A stretch of 64,000 nt of DNA. Origin: Rossellomorea orangium (GTDB lineage Bacteria; Bacillota; Bacilli; Bacillales; Bacillaceae_B). The notes below the pieces were generated by a model. That model was not told where the DNA came from and did not search any database. It was given only the letters and a program-made list of their open reading frames with translations. Positions 57,526 to 64,000 of this stretch are shown one piece after another. The stretch is from assembly GCF_019334305.1 (NCBI RefSeq), contig NZ_JAHWGH010000012.1:248001-312000 (forward strand), in the 5' to 3' direction. The first letter of the stretch is position 1. Each line of letters opens with the position of its first letter. The position numbers were made by a program, and so were the translations under genes.

Positions 57526-57577
57526 AACAAATGAGGACGTAGCTGAATCACGGGCTGCGCCTTATTTTTTCTCTCAA
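57526..57577 (+). terminator. Weak terminator-like hairpin after etfA
   Basis: CGTAGC / GCTGCG pairing with a 9-nt loop and a tail CCTTATTTTTTC. A second hairpin, GGTATATTCC / GGAATATTACC, lies at about 57578-57609 without a T run. Confidence 0.4.
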
Positions 57578-57688
57578 GGTATATTCCGTTTTCCAAAGGG
57601 AATATTACCTACGAGCAGAAAGATAGCATCCCCAAAAAAACGGTGATATACTTACGTTACATTCAAAGATTTTAGGAGGCGCATATAT

Positions 57689-58003
57689 ATGGCTATTACA
57701 CATGCTACTGATCAATCATTCACAACTGACACAAACTCTGGACTGGTACTTGCAGATTTCTGGGCACCTTGGTGTGGACCTTGTAAAATGATCGCTCCAG
57801 TTCTTGAAGAGCTTGATAGCGAAATGGGCGACAAAGTGAAAATCGTCAAAATCGACGTTGATGAAAACCAGGAAACAGCAGGGAAATACGGAGTTATGAG
57901 TATCCCGACTTTAGTTGTCCTTAAAGACGGCGAAGTGGTAGACAAAGTGATCGGTTTCCAACCTAAGGAAGCACTTGCTGAATTATTAAACAAACACGTA
58001 TAA
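57689..58003 (+). CDS. trxA: Thioredoxin
   Basis: 104-residue cytosolic disulfide reductase. The active site WCGPC has Cys29 and Cys32, followed by [10 protein letters not shown] and the cis-Pro region [18 protein letters not shown] lies 10 nt before the ATG. In B. subtilis uvrC follows trxA; here the conserved order ends at this gene. Confidence 0.97.
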   Translation: MAITHATDQSFTTDTNSGLVLADFWAPWCGPCKMIAPVLEELDSEMGDKVKIVKIDVDENQETAGKYGVMSIPTLVVLKDGEVVDKVIGFQPKEALAELLNKHV

Positions 58004-58021
58004 GAGATTACTCAGAAATAT

Positions 58022-58050
58022 CGGGGCTGAAGTTCAGCTCCGTTTTTTTT
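58022..58050 (+). terminator. Terminator after trxA
   Basis: CGGGGCTGA / TCAGCTCCG stem, AGT loop, then eight T. Confidence 0.9.
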
Positions 58051-58164
58051 ATGTTGATGTAACTGGTTTTTTGTAATGAAGGCTAGAGGAAAGTCCCCCA
58101 ACAAACCTAAAAATGCTGCCACCACTCATAAATTCCCCACAACAAAATTAATTTTCAAAATACG

Positions 58165-58219
58165 TTGACTGTGAGAATCATTCTCGCTATAATTTAAATG
58201 GAATTGAAAATCATTATCA
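58165..58219 (+). promoter_or_regulatory. Fur-controlled promoter of the lipoprotein gene
   Basis: TTGACT (58165-58170) and TATAAT (58188-58193) with 17-nt spacing. The spacer holds the perfect palindrome GAGAATCATTCTC, and TGAAAATCATTATCA (58205-58219) downstream matches the 7-1-7 Fur box TGATAATNATTATCA at all defined positions but one. Two Fur boxes thus cover the core promoter and start point. Confidence 0.85.
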
Positions 58220-58244
58220 TTTAATCAGTCGGGGGTTTATACAT

Positions 58245-59432
58245 ATGAGAAAGAGAGATTTAACGAAGATTTTTGCCGCATTTTTATTAACGGGTTCTGT
58301 CCTTGCAGGGTGTGGAACAGATGATAAAAACAGCGATGAAAAAACAGCTGCATCAGATGAGTCGAAACAAGTAGAAAAGGAAGATGAATCAGAAGAGGCA
58401 AATGTTGATTTCTCTGCTTCATTTGAGGAAGCAAAGGCAGAGCTTTCCAAAGCAAAGGAAGACAAAGAGGTTGACTTTGATAAAGTGACTTCGATCTATG
58501 AATCAGATCTGCAGGAACTTGTGCAAAAACGTGATCAGGAATTTGAAGATACGGTGGATGAACATATTTCCACTGCTCTTGAAGCAGGGAAGGATGGTTC
58601 CCTTGATCAAGTGGTCGTAGCACAATTATTTGATAAATTAATGCAAAAAGTATTTTATACAACCATGAAACATGAATTCACAGAAGTAGCCGAGAACTGG
58701 GGCAATACAGAAGAAGTGAATGAAGAAATAGAAGAAGCGAAGGAATTCTATGAAATTCTTGAACCAACTGTCGAAAAGCGGGATCAGGCATATGGAACAA
58801 AGATGATTGACGCCATTAATGGTGGATTCTCCGAAATGGAGAAGGCGGTTGAAGAGGATGATGAACTCGGCTTCCAACTTGGAAAACAAGTGGTTGATAA
58901 GACACTCATGAAGACGTTTTATCTAGCTTCCGGGGCACTTCCGAACGGTTATGCCATGAAAGCCTCTATGGAAGCGAAGGAAGATGCTGAAGCGGCCAAA
59001 GCGGAACAAGCAGAAGGATGGGCATTCTATCAATCTCTTGCTAGTTATCTATCAGGCAACGCTCCTGAAGAAGCAGAAATGATCAACAACCAATTTGATT
59101 TACAAACGGACGTGACGTCCATCGACCCTGAAGCAGTGAATCATGCTTTCGTTCGCGGATTCTCTAAAATTGCTTTACATGAGTATGAAGAGAGCGAAGA
59201 GTACTGGGGAGAAGATAAATCTGCGATCACGGCATTGGAAGGTGCTTTGTTTATTGATTTGATCTCTTCTGATATTAAGAGTCTGATGGGTGAAGAATCA
59301 TATGAGTCCTTATCGACCAATGCTCAAAGCTACTTAGAAGCTGTTAAGTCACAAGATAAAGAAAAAGCAGAAGGCTTAAGGAAAGACCTTGAAAAAATGT
59401 TGAACGATGTGATGGCGAAAGCGAATAAATAG
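58245..59432 (+). CDS. Fur-regulated lipoprotein with threefold internal repeat
   Basis: 395-residue predicted lipoprotein: signal peptide 1-22 with lipobox LAGC (Cys23), a low-complexity acidic linker to about residue 55, then an all-helical body. Three similar segments are visible: VQKRDQEF ... QLFDKLMQKVFYTTMKHEF (about 93-145), VEKRDQAY ... QVVDKTLMKTFYLASGALP (about 176-233) and a weaker third around DPEAVNHAFVRGFSKIALHEYEE (about 294-316). Glu/Asp and His residues are abundant. No named family is certain; the Fur promoter and the FTR1 permease 4.4 kb downstream suggest a surface iron-uptake component. It ends with its own terminator. Confidence 0.7.
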   Translation: MRKRDLTKIFAAFLLTGSVLAGCGTDDKNSDEKTAASDESKQVEKEDESEEANVDFSASFEEAKAELSKAKEDKEVDFDKVTSIYESDLQELVQKRDQEFEDTVDEHISTALEAGKDGSLDQVVVAQLFDKLMQKVFYTTMKHEFTEVAENWGNTEEVNEEIEEAKEFYEILEPTVEKRDQAYGTKMIDAINGGFSEMEKAVEEDDELGFQLGKQVVDKTLMKTFYLASGALPNGYAMKASMEAKEDAEAAKAEQAEGWAFYQSLASYLSGNAPEEAEMINNQFDLQTDVTSIDPEAVNHAFVRGFSKIALHEYEESEEYWGEDKSAITALEGALFIDLISSDIKSLMGEESYESLSTNAQSYLEAVKSQDKEKAEGLRKDLEKMLNDVMAKANK

Positions 59433-59438
59433 TCATTT

Positions 59439-59518
59439 GGGTTGACCCTTTATAATTGTGTGAAGTCCTTCTTTCATCATAGATGGAGTTTCAGAGCACA
59501 ATGGGGTCAACCCTTTTT
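59439..59518 (+). terminator. Terminator after the lipoprotein gene
   Basis: GGGTTGACCC pairs with GGGTCAACCC (10 bp) across a long structured loop, followed by TTTTT. It separates the Fur-controlled gene from the sugar operon. Confidence 0.8.
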
Positions 59519-59545
59519 CACTTTCTCTCTTAGGTAGGGTACAAT
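59517..59545 (+). promoter_or_regulatory. Putative promoter of the glycolipid-type operon
   Basis: TTCACT and TACAAT with a 17-nt spacer. No Fur box overlaps it. Confidence 0.4.
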
Positions 59546-59584
59546 ATAGAAGGATTAAATCGGTATGGTACGAGGTGTAAGATA

Positions 59585-60538
59585 TTGAAGATTATTGTTA
59601 CAGGTGGTGCCGGGTTCATCGGTTGCCATTTATCAAGAAAGCTCATTGAAGAGAAGCATGATCTGTTGATCATAGACAGCTTCCACCCCTATTATTCTCC
59701 TGAAAGAAAGAAACGGCAGTTATCCTTCGTGAGGGAAATCGGTTCATTCAGATTTGCTCAAAAAGACTTGCTGCTGGATGAGGAAGATCTCCAAGAGGTG
59801 TTTCACGAATTTAAAGGTGACTGTGTCGTCCATCTGGCCGCAATCCCGGGAGTATCACACTCCTTGAGTGCTCCTCATGAATACGTCGATTATGATATTA
59901 AAGCGACAATCAACACGCTCCGGATGGCCGGAGAGAGCGGTGTCAGTAAGTTTGTTTTCGCATCTTCCTCCTCTGTATATGGAAATACGAACCATAAACC
60001 TTCACGGGAAGAGGATGCTACGGGGTCGGTAGTGTCGCCGTATGCTGCGGCAAAGTATAGCGCCGAATCGTTTTGTAAAGCGTATGCGTCCATTTATGGG
60101 ATGGAGTTGACAATCCTCCGTTTCTTTACTGTTTACGGTCCTTGGGGAAGACCTGATATGGCCATTTATTCTTTTATCAAGAAGCTTATGAATGGTCAGG
60201 AACTTCCCATATTCGGTTTGGAGAACACACGGGATTATACGTACATAGATGATATCGTAGATGGTACATATAAGGCGATCGGAAGTGATGAGTCAGGTAC
60301 GTTCAATCTGGGAAACGGATCTCCTATTTCCATGGACAGATTGATATCTGAATTGAAACGCCATTTTCCCTCGCTTAATCTGAATGTGACAGATAGGAGA
60401 CTTGGGGATGTTACGTCTACGTGTGCGGACTTCTCGAAAGCGAATGAAGTTCTCGGGTATTCTCCCATGGTTTCCTTTGAAGAAGGAATCAGAAGAACGG
60501 TTCAGTGGATGAGAGAACATGAAGAAATCGTACTATAG
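59585..60538 (+). CDS. NAD-dependent sugar-nucleotide epimerase/dehydratase
   Basis: 317-residue short-chain dehydrogenase of the extended type, close in pattern to UDP-glucuronate/UDP-glucose 4-epimerases. GGAGFIGCHL forms the NAD site, HLAAIPGVSHS, SSSVYGN, the catalytic SPYAAAKYSAE (Tyr and Lys) and RFFTVYGPWGRPDMAI follow. The sugar is not determinable. Start TTG at 59585, after GAGGTG. The stop lies 17 nt inside the next gene: first of four overlapping genes. Confidence 0.85.
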   Translation: MKIIVTGGAGFIGCHLSRKLIEEKHDLLIIDSFHPYYSPERKKRQLSFVREIGSFRFAQKDLLLDEEDLQEVFHEFKGDCVVHLAAIPGVSHSLSAPHEYVDYDIKATINTLRMAGESGVSKFVFASSSSVYGNTNHKPSREEDATGSVVSPYAAAKYSAESFCKAYASIYGMELTILRFFTVYGPWGRPDMAIYSFIKKLMNGQELPIFGLENTRDYTYIDDIVDGTYKAIGSDESGTFNLGNGSPISMDRLISELKRHFPSLNLNVTDRRLGDVTSTCADFSKANEVLGYSPMVSFEEGIRRTVQWMREHEEIVL

Positions 60539-61451
60539 GTTTGCAAAAAACGGCGTGCGGATCCTATTGACTGTTGTCTTTTTCATCTTACTATTATTCT
60601 ATTTTGACAAAGAATATATGACGAAAACCTTACAGCAGCTTCTCCATCATCCCGTCATCGTGTTAGTCGTGCTGGGAATCTATTTTTTTTCATTCTTCCT
60701 GAAGGGAATCGCATGGAAACTCTACTTGAATGATGAGGTACGATTATCTAGTTGTTTGATCGGACTGTTTTACAGTTTGCTGTTTAATCACTTGTTACCC
60801 TTGAAAGTAGGGGACGGGCTGCGGGTCATGGTGATGAATCAGCGAGAAAAGCATATTAGCGTTGAAAGGTCCTTTCATTCCGTCGTGGTTTTAAGGGTAA
60901 TGGACACATTATTGCTTTTACTGCTGGCAGGATGCGGGCTTTTCTTTTTCCCATTTGCTTTAAAGCTCCCTGGCTTTTTAACAGTCGGATTGGTCATTGT
61001 ATTCATAGTGGCCGCATGGGTCCTCCTTCAATTCATTACACCAGACATTCTTTCAAGACATGTCGGGATGTTGAAACATGCGCTGTCAGGAGGCAGGGGG
61101 CTTTTGGTGGCAGGTCTTATCCTTTCAAGCTGGGTATTGGAAGGAGCCATTCTTTACGGGGTTTCCATGATCATACTTGAGCCTTTATCGATGGGAGCTG
61201 CGATTTGGGTTAACAGTGTGACGATCACTGGTCAGTTATTTCAATTTGCCCCAGGGGGACTTGGTACCTATGAATCTGTTATGAGTTATACTTTGCTCTC
61301 GGCTGGTATCCCCTTAGGGAAAGGCCTTTCCATGGCTATTTTGAGCCATGGATTAAAATTTATTTTTTCTTTTGCAGTTGGAGGAATCGTAATCGCCGTA
61401 TCACCTGTTTCGATTAAGCAAGTGAAACAGTGGGGCAGGATGAAAGGATGA
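60519..61451 (+). CDS. LPG-synthase-type flippase domain membrane protein
   Basis: 310-residue polytopic membrane protein of the UPF0104/lysylphosphatidylglycerol synthase transmembrane family (the MprF flippase-like half, without the synthase). About eight hydrophobic helices; conserved elements LLFNHLLPLKVGDGLRVM near 90 and FQFAPGGLGTYESVMSYTL near 235 are typical of the family. It probably moves or modifies a lipid-linked head group. It overlaps the epimerase by 20 nt and ends 0 nt before the next gene. Confidence 0.82.
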   Translation: MKKSYYRFAKNGVRILLTVVFFILLLFYFDKEYMTKTLQQLLHHPVIVLVVLGIYFFSFFLKGIAWKLYLNDEVRLSSCLIGLFYSLLFNHLLPLKVGDGLRVMVMNQREKHISVERSFHSVVVLRVMDTLLLLLLAGCGLFFFPFALKLPGFLTVGLVIVFIVAAWVLLQFITPDILSRHVGMLKHALSGGRGLLVAGLILSSWVLEGAILYGVSMIILEPLSMGAAIWVNSVTITGQLFQFAPGGLGTYESVMSYTLLSAGIPLGKGLSMAILSHGLKFIFSFAVGGIVIAVSPVSIKQVKQWGRMKG

Positions 61452-62912
61452 ATGACATTGAAAAGCGCATCGAAATTTGAAAAAACGGCGGCAAGATGCT
61501 GGAATCTGCTGAATGAAGGGAAGCCATTCACCCCTATTTTTGTCGTAGGGACTATGACGATCTTTCACTTTCAGGGATTGCTGCAAGGTGAATGGTTCTC
61601 GTTCCTTATTAGCTTGCTGTTTACACTTCCCCTATTTATTTTATATTTCTATTATGATTTTCCATTGTTCTTACGAAACTATTTATGGATCCCTGTCATA
61701 GGGTATCTTCTTCTCTTTGAATCACCGGATTTAGCATTGTGGGGACTTGGGATTGGCCTTTATTTCTTCTTTACGGTCTTTTTCTGGGGAACCTTTTATT
61801 ATCACCTCCGGATCGGGACGGACTGGCTGAATTTCACCCGGTTTTGGAAACTGGTGCTGAAGAACAGTGATTCAACGAGCGGGAACGCCCAGGAACAGCT
61901 GCCGAAATTCCTACTCCTGCTCTCGGTATGGGATGGAATGATGACGAATTTGTCAACGGGGGAATTACTTCCTACGAATGATTATTTCATCTTCTGTGGT
62001 GTGGTTTTCGCATTGGCGTTCATCCTTCACCATTTTCTATTTGACTGGAAGCCGAAGCAGTATGATTCATTTACAGCAGGAGAGCCAGGCGAAGCACTCA
62101 ATGATAAAGTGGTTGTCATCGTGATAGACGGGATGAGGAAGGAACGCTTCTATGAAGCGAATACGCCTTTTCTTGATGGATTGATGGAGAAGGGAACCGA
62201 GTATTTAAATATGGAGACGGTGTATCCTGCGAGAACGGTTGTCTGCTTCTCTTCCATGTTCACTGGCACATATCCTAAGGAACATGGCATGAGATCAAAT
62301 ATGGTCTGGAAGCTTGGCATCAAGGTGGAAAGTATCTTTGATTCTTTACGGAAAGTAGGGAAAAAAGGGAAGATGCTTGGAATCGCCCACCTGGTGGATT
62401 CGTTCGGCAGTGATGTTGATACGGTCACAGCCGTGATGCACAAAGATAAAGCAGATCGAAATATTATCAATAAAGCCAAAAAAATCATGGAAGAGGAAGA
62501 CCCTGATCTATTTATTGTCCAATTAATCGGCACCGATCAAATTGGGCATAGTAGGGGTGTCCTATATAATGAATACATTGAAAAGATTGAAGAAGCGGAT
62601 CGTTTAATACAAGAATACGTGGAGTGGCTGGAAGCTGAAGGGAAGATGGAAAACACGACCCTCATGATATGCGCCGATCACGGACAGGCAGATGGAATCG
62701 GTGGACATGGTCATCTTGATGAAGGCGAGAGGTTCGTTCCTTTCTTTATGGTCGGTCCAGGGGTAAAACCTGGTGAGAAGATTCAGGAAAAACACAGTCT
62801 TGTTTCCATGGCACCGACCATCGCCCATTTATTAGGGGCTCCCTTTCCGGGGAACAGCAGAGGACCTGTATTAAACGAGGCGTTAAAGGAGAGTTGGAAG
62901 CAACATGAATAA
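61452..62912 (+). CDS. Membrane-anchored alkaline-phosphatase-superfamily phosphodiesterase
   Basis: 486 residues. The first 200 hold about five hydrophobic helices; the rest is a type I phosphodiesterase/nucleotide pyrophosphatase domain with metal and nucleophile residues VVIVIDGMRKERF (Asp), YPARTVVCFSSMFTG (nucleophile Thr), GTDQIGHSRG (Asp, His), ICADHGQ (Asp, His) and GGHGHLDEG. The substrate is unknown; a lipid-linked phosphate or phosphodiester is likely given its neighbours. ATG at 61452 or TTG at 61458 could be the start: the latter has better spacing from AAAGGATG. Confidence 0.8.
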   Translation: MTLKSASKFEKTAARCWNLLNEGKPFTPIFVVGTMTIFHFQGLLQGEWFSFLISLLFTLPLFILYFYYDFPLFLRNYLWIPVIGYLLLFESPDLALWGLGIGLYFFFTVFFWGTFYYHLRIGTDWLNFTRFWKLVLKNSDSTSGNAQEQLPKFLLLLSVWDGMMTNLSTGELLPTNDYFIFCGVVFALAFILHHFLFDWKPKQYDSFTAGEPGEALNDKVVVIVIDGMRKERFYEANTPFLDGLMEKGTEYLNMETVYPARTVVCFSSMFTGTYPKEHGMRSNMVWKLGIKVESIFDSLRKVGKKGKMLGIAHLVDSFGSDVDTVTAVMHKDKADRNIINKAKKIMEEEDPDLFIVQLIGTDQIGHSRGVLYNEYIEKIEEADRLIQEYVEWLEAEGKMENTTLMICADHGQADGIGGHGHLDEGERFVPFFMVGPGVKPGEKIQEKHSLVSMAPTIAHLLGAPFPGNSRGPVLNEALKESWKQHE

Positions 62913-63672
62913 ACAGAAAGTCATTGTCTTCATGCCTGCCCATAATGAGGAAGAGTCGATCGGGGCCGTGATCAGGCGGGTCCCCCGTTCTTTTCATCCT
63001 TCCGTTGAAGTGGAGGTGCTGGTCATCAATGATGGTTCAACGGATCGTACGGTTGAATTGGCACAGGAGGCAGGTGCTGATCACATCGTAACATTCGATC
63101 ATAACCGCGGTTTGGGCGCTGCCGTGAGGGTAGGGTTGAAAGTTTCCGTTGAACTGGGTGCCCATATCGGTGTCATGATAGATGCAGATGGAGAGTATCC
63201 CCCCGAACAGATTCCTGATCTATTACAGCCGCTTTTCAAGGGAGAAGCCGACTATACAATGGGATCGAGGTTCCTTGGTACCATTAACGGGATGAAGCTT
63301 CACCGCCGTTTAGGTAATTACTGTTTTACAGCACTGCAATCCCTTTTGCTCAGAAAGTGGATATATGACGGTCAGTCCGGAATGCGTGCATTTTCTAAAC
63401 AGGCGATGGAACATGCAGAAATCATCCATGATTACAATTATGCTCAAGTGCTGACCTTGAACCTTGTACGAAAGGGGTTCAGGGTGAAGGAAATCCCGAT
63501 TTTGTATCATGTACGGACAACGGGACGCTCCTTCATAAAGTTCAAATCTTATATGTCTTCTGTTCTACCTGCGATTTTGAAAGAGATGCGGAAGCCTGTA
63601 AGGAAAGTGTATGTAGAAGAGCAGGCCCATTTCATCCCTTCTGAAGAAGGAATGAATCAATACGCTAAATAA
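62905..63672 (+). CDS. Family 2 glycosyltransferase (dolichol-phosphate mannose synthase-like)
   Basis: 255-residue GT2 enzyme without transmembrane helices. FMPAHNEEESIGAVI at 9-23, the nucleotide-binding VLVINDGSTDRTVEL, the DAD metal motif in GVMIDADGEYPPEQI near 95, TMGSRF and YDGQSGMRAFSKQ match polyprenyl-phosphate sugar transferases. It overlaps the phosphodiesterase by 8 nt. Together the four genes suggest making and moving a lipid-linked sugar for a surface glycolipid or polymer. Confidence 0.86.
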   Translation: MNKQKVIVFMPAHNEEESIGAVIRRVPRSFHPSVEVEVLVINDGSTDRTVELAQEAGADHIVTFDHNRGLGAAVRVGLKVSVELGAHIGVMIDADGEYPPEQIPDLLQPLFKGEADYTMGSRFLGTINGMKLHRRLGNYCFTALQSLLLRKWIYDGQSGMRAFSKQAMEHAEIIHDYNYAQVLTLNLVRKGFRVKEIPILYHVRTTGRSFIKFKSYMSSVLPAILKEMRKPVRKVYVEEQAHFIPSEEGMNQYAK

Positions 63673-63700
63673 GGTAGGATAAGGTTTGTCTATATCGTGA

Positions 63701-63740
63701 AAAATAAGTACTCTCCTTGTAGTGAGAGTACTTATTTTTT
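63701..63740 (+). terminator. Terminator after the glycosyltransferase
   Basis: AAAATAAGTACTCTC / GAGAGTACTTATTTT stem with a CTTGTAGT loop and TT tail. Confidence 0.9.
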
Positions 63741-63741
63741 A

Positions 63742-63771
63742 TTGACAATACGAATGATAATCATTATCATT
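63742..63771 (+). promoter_or_regulatory. Fur-controlled promoter of the FTR1 permease
   Basis: TTGACA (63742-63747) and TATCAT (63765-63770) with a 17-nt spacer. The 19-bp sequence AATGATAATCATTATCATT at 63753-63771 is a perfect Fur box and covers the spacer and -10. Confidence 0.9.
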
Positions 63772-63792
63772 GAAAACAGGAGGGAATTATAG

Positions 63793-64000
63793 ATGAAAAA
63801 AACATTCATTACCAGTTTACTCTTAGGTTTACTACTTAATATAATGCTATCTTCGCAGGCAGCCGCCTATTCTTACGGTGACCCAAGCGAAGAAAAAATT
63901 GCAGAAGCGTATAAAGAAATCATGATCAAGCTAGATGAAAACCCTCCAAACTATTCTGAGTCCAAAAAGATTTATGAAACGGTTCAAGAAGAAGTGGATC
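63793..64000 (+). CDS. FTR1-family iron permease, 3'-partial (N terminus only)
   Basis: The first 69 codons are in the window. A signal peptide (KKTFITSLLLGLLLNIMLS, ending near AAA-YSYG) is followed by DPSEEKIAEAYKEIM and the SKKIYETVQEEVD helix, which I recognise as the start of the extracytoplasmic N-terminal extension in Bacillus FTR1/EfeU-type permeases; the membrane part with its REXXE motifs would lie beyond base 64000. AGGAGGG precedes the ATG. The perfect Fur box supports an iron-uptake role. Confidence 0.65.
   Translation, partial: MKKTFITSLLLGLLLNIMLSSQAAAYSYGDPSEEKIAEAYKEIMIKLDENPPNYSESKKIYETVQEEVD

Noticed and set aside
57521-57646. 41-codon ORF between etfA and trxA
   Set aside because: The upstream AGGGTAAGAG is a poor ribosome site and the ORF runs through two hairpins that look like the etfA 3' end.

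Overview
The window is a stretch of core chromosome from a low-to-moderate GC, endospore-forming Bacillaceae bacterium (Bacillus in the broad sense; a Rossellomorea-like species is a guess). The gene order closely follows the Bacillus subtilis ytsJ-accDA-pfkA-pyk ... citZ-icd-mdh-phoPR-polA ... thrS-infC ... pheST ... etfBA-trxA segment as I remember it. Spore genes (sspI, ytaF, ytvI, ytxC), T-box leaders, an L20 leader with an AUU-started infC, and strong AGGAGG ribosome sites all agree with this. No rRNA, tRNA, insertion sequence, prophage or CRISPR array was seen.

Layout: 1-7.0 kb holds malic enzyme (5' end cut by the window), a GntR-type regulator, acetyl-CoA carboxylase carboxyltransferase (accD, accA) and lower glycolysis (pfkA, pyk). 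7.2-13.7 kb holds membrane proteins fxsA, ytvI, ytwI and the TCA genes citZ, icd, mdh. 14.2-24.8 kb holds a MaoC-like hydratase, phoPR, hflKC, and the repair/CoA cluster polA-mutM-ytaF-coaE. 25.2-31.9 kb holds gluconeogenic gapB, speD, nrdR and the primosome loaders dnaB-dnaI, then ytxC. 32-36 kb is the translation block thrS, infC-rpmI-rplT. 36-41 kb is a mixed run (ysdA, a TVP38-like protein, ysdB, dUTPase, M42 peptidase, isochorismatase-like hydrolase, sspI, a SpoU methylase). 41.3-51.6 kb has pheST, rnhC, zapA, cvpA, polX, mutS2. 51.6-58 kb is yshE, an unannotated 27-codon membrane ORF, and the fatty-acid beta-oxidation/electron-transfer set lcfA-fadR-fadB-etfB-etfA, then trxA.

From 58.1 kb the conserved order stops: uvrC would be expected after trxA. 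Instead there is a Fur-controlled lipoprotein with a threefold internal repeat, a four-gene overlapping operon (sugar epimerase, flippase-like membrane protein, membrane-anchored alkaline-phosphatase-superfamily enzyme, family 2 glycosyltransferase) and the start of a Fur-controlled FTR1-type iron permease. This is the accessory part of the window.

The most unusual material is between genes. Five intergenic regions carry arrays of a 10-14 nt word separated by non-conserved spacers. The words recur at an exact 21-nt step (three arrays) or 25-nt step (one), with a looser 51-nt step in the fifth; the word differs from array to array. A second family, a roughly 125-nt palindromic element present as four copies plus a possible remnant, shows compensatory changes in several helices. 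Downstream of phoR there are five PhoP-type hexamers at exact 11-nt steps, followed not by a gene but by a terminator about 50-80 nt later: a candidate phosphate-controlled small RNA or attenuated leader. Other readable control sites are a perfect CcpN operator on the gapB -10, Fur boxes inside two promoters, a FadR operator at fadR, cre-like sites at citZ, pfkA and hflK, and a structured leader before speD.
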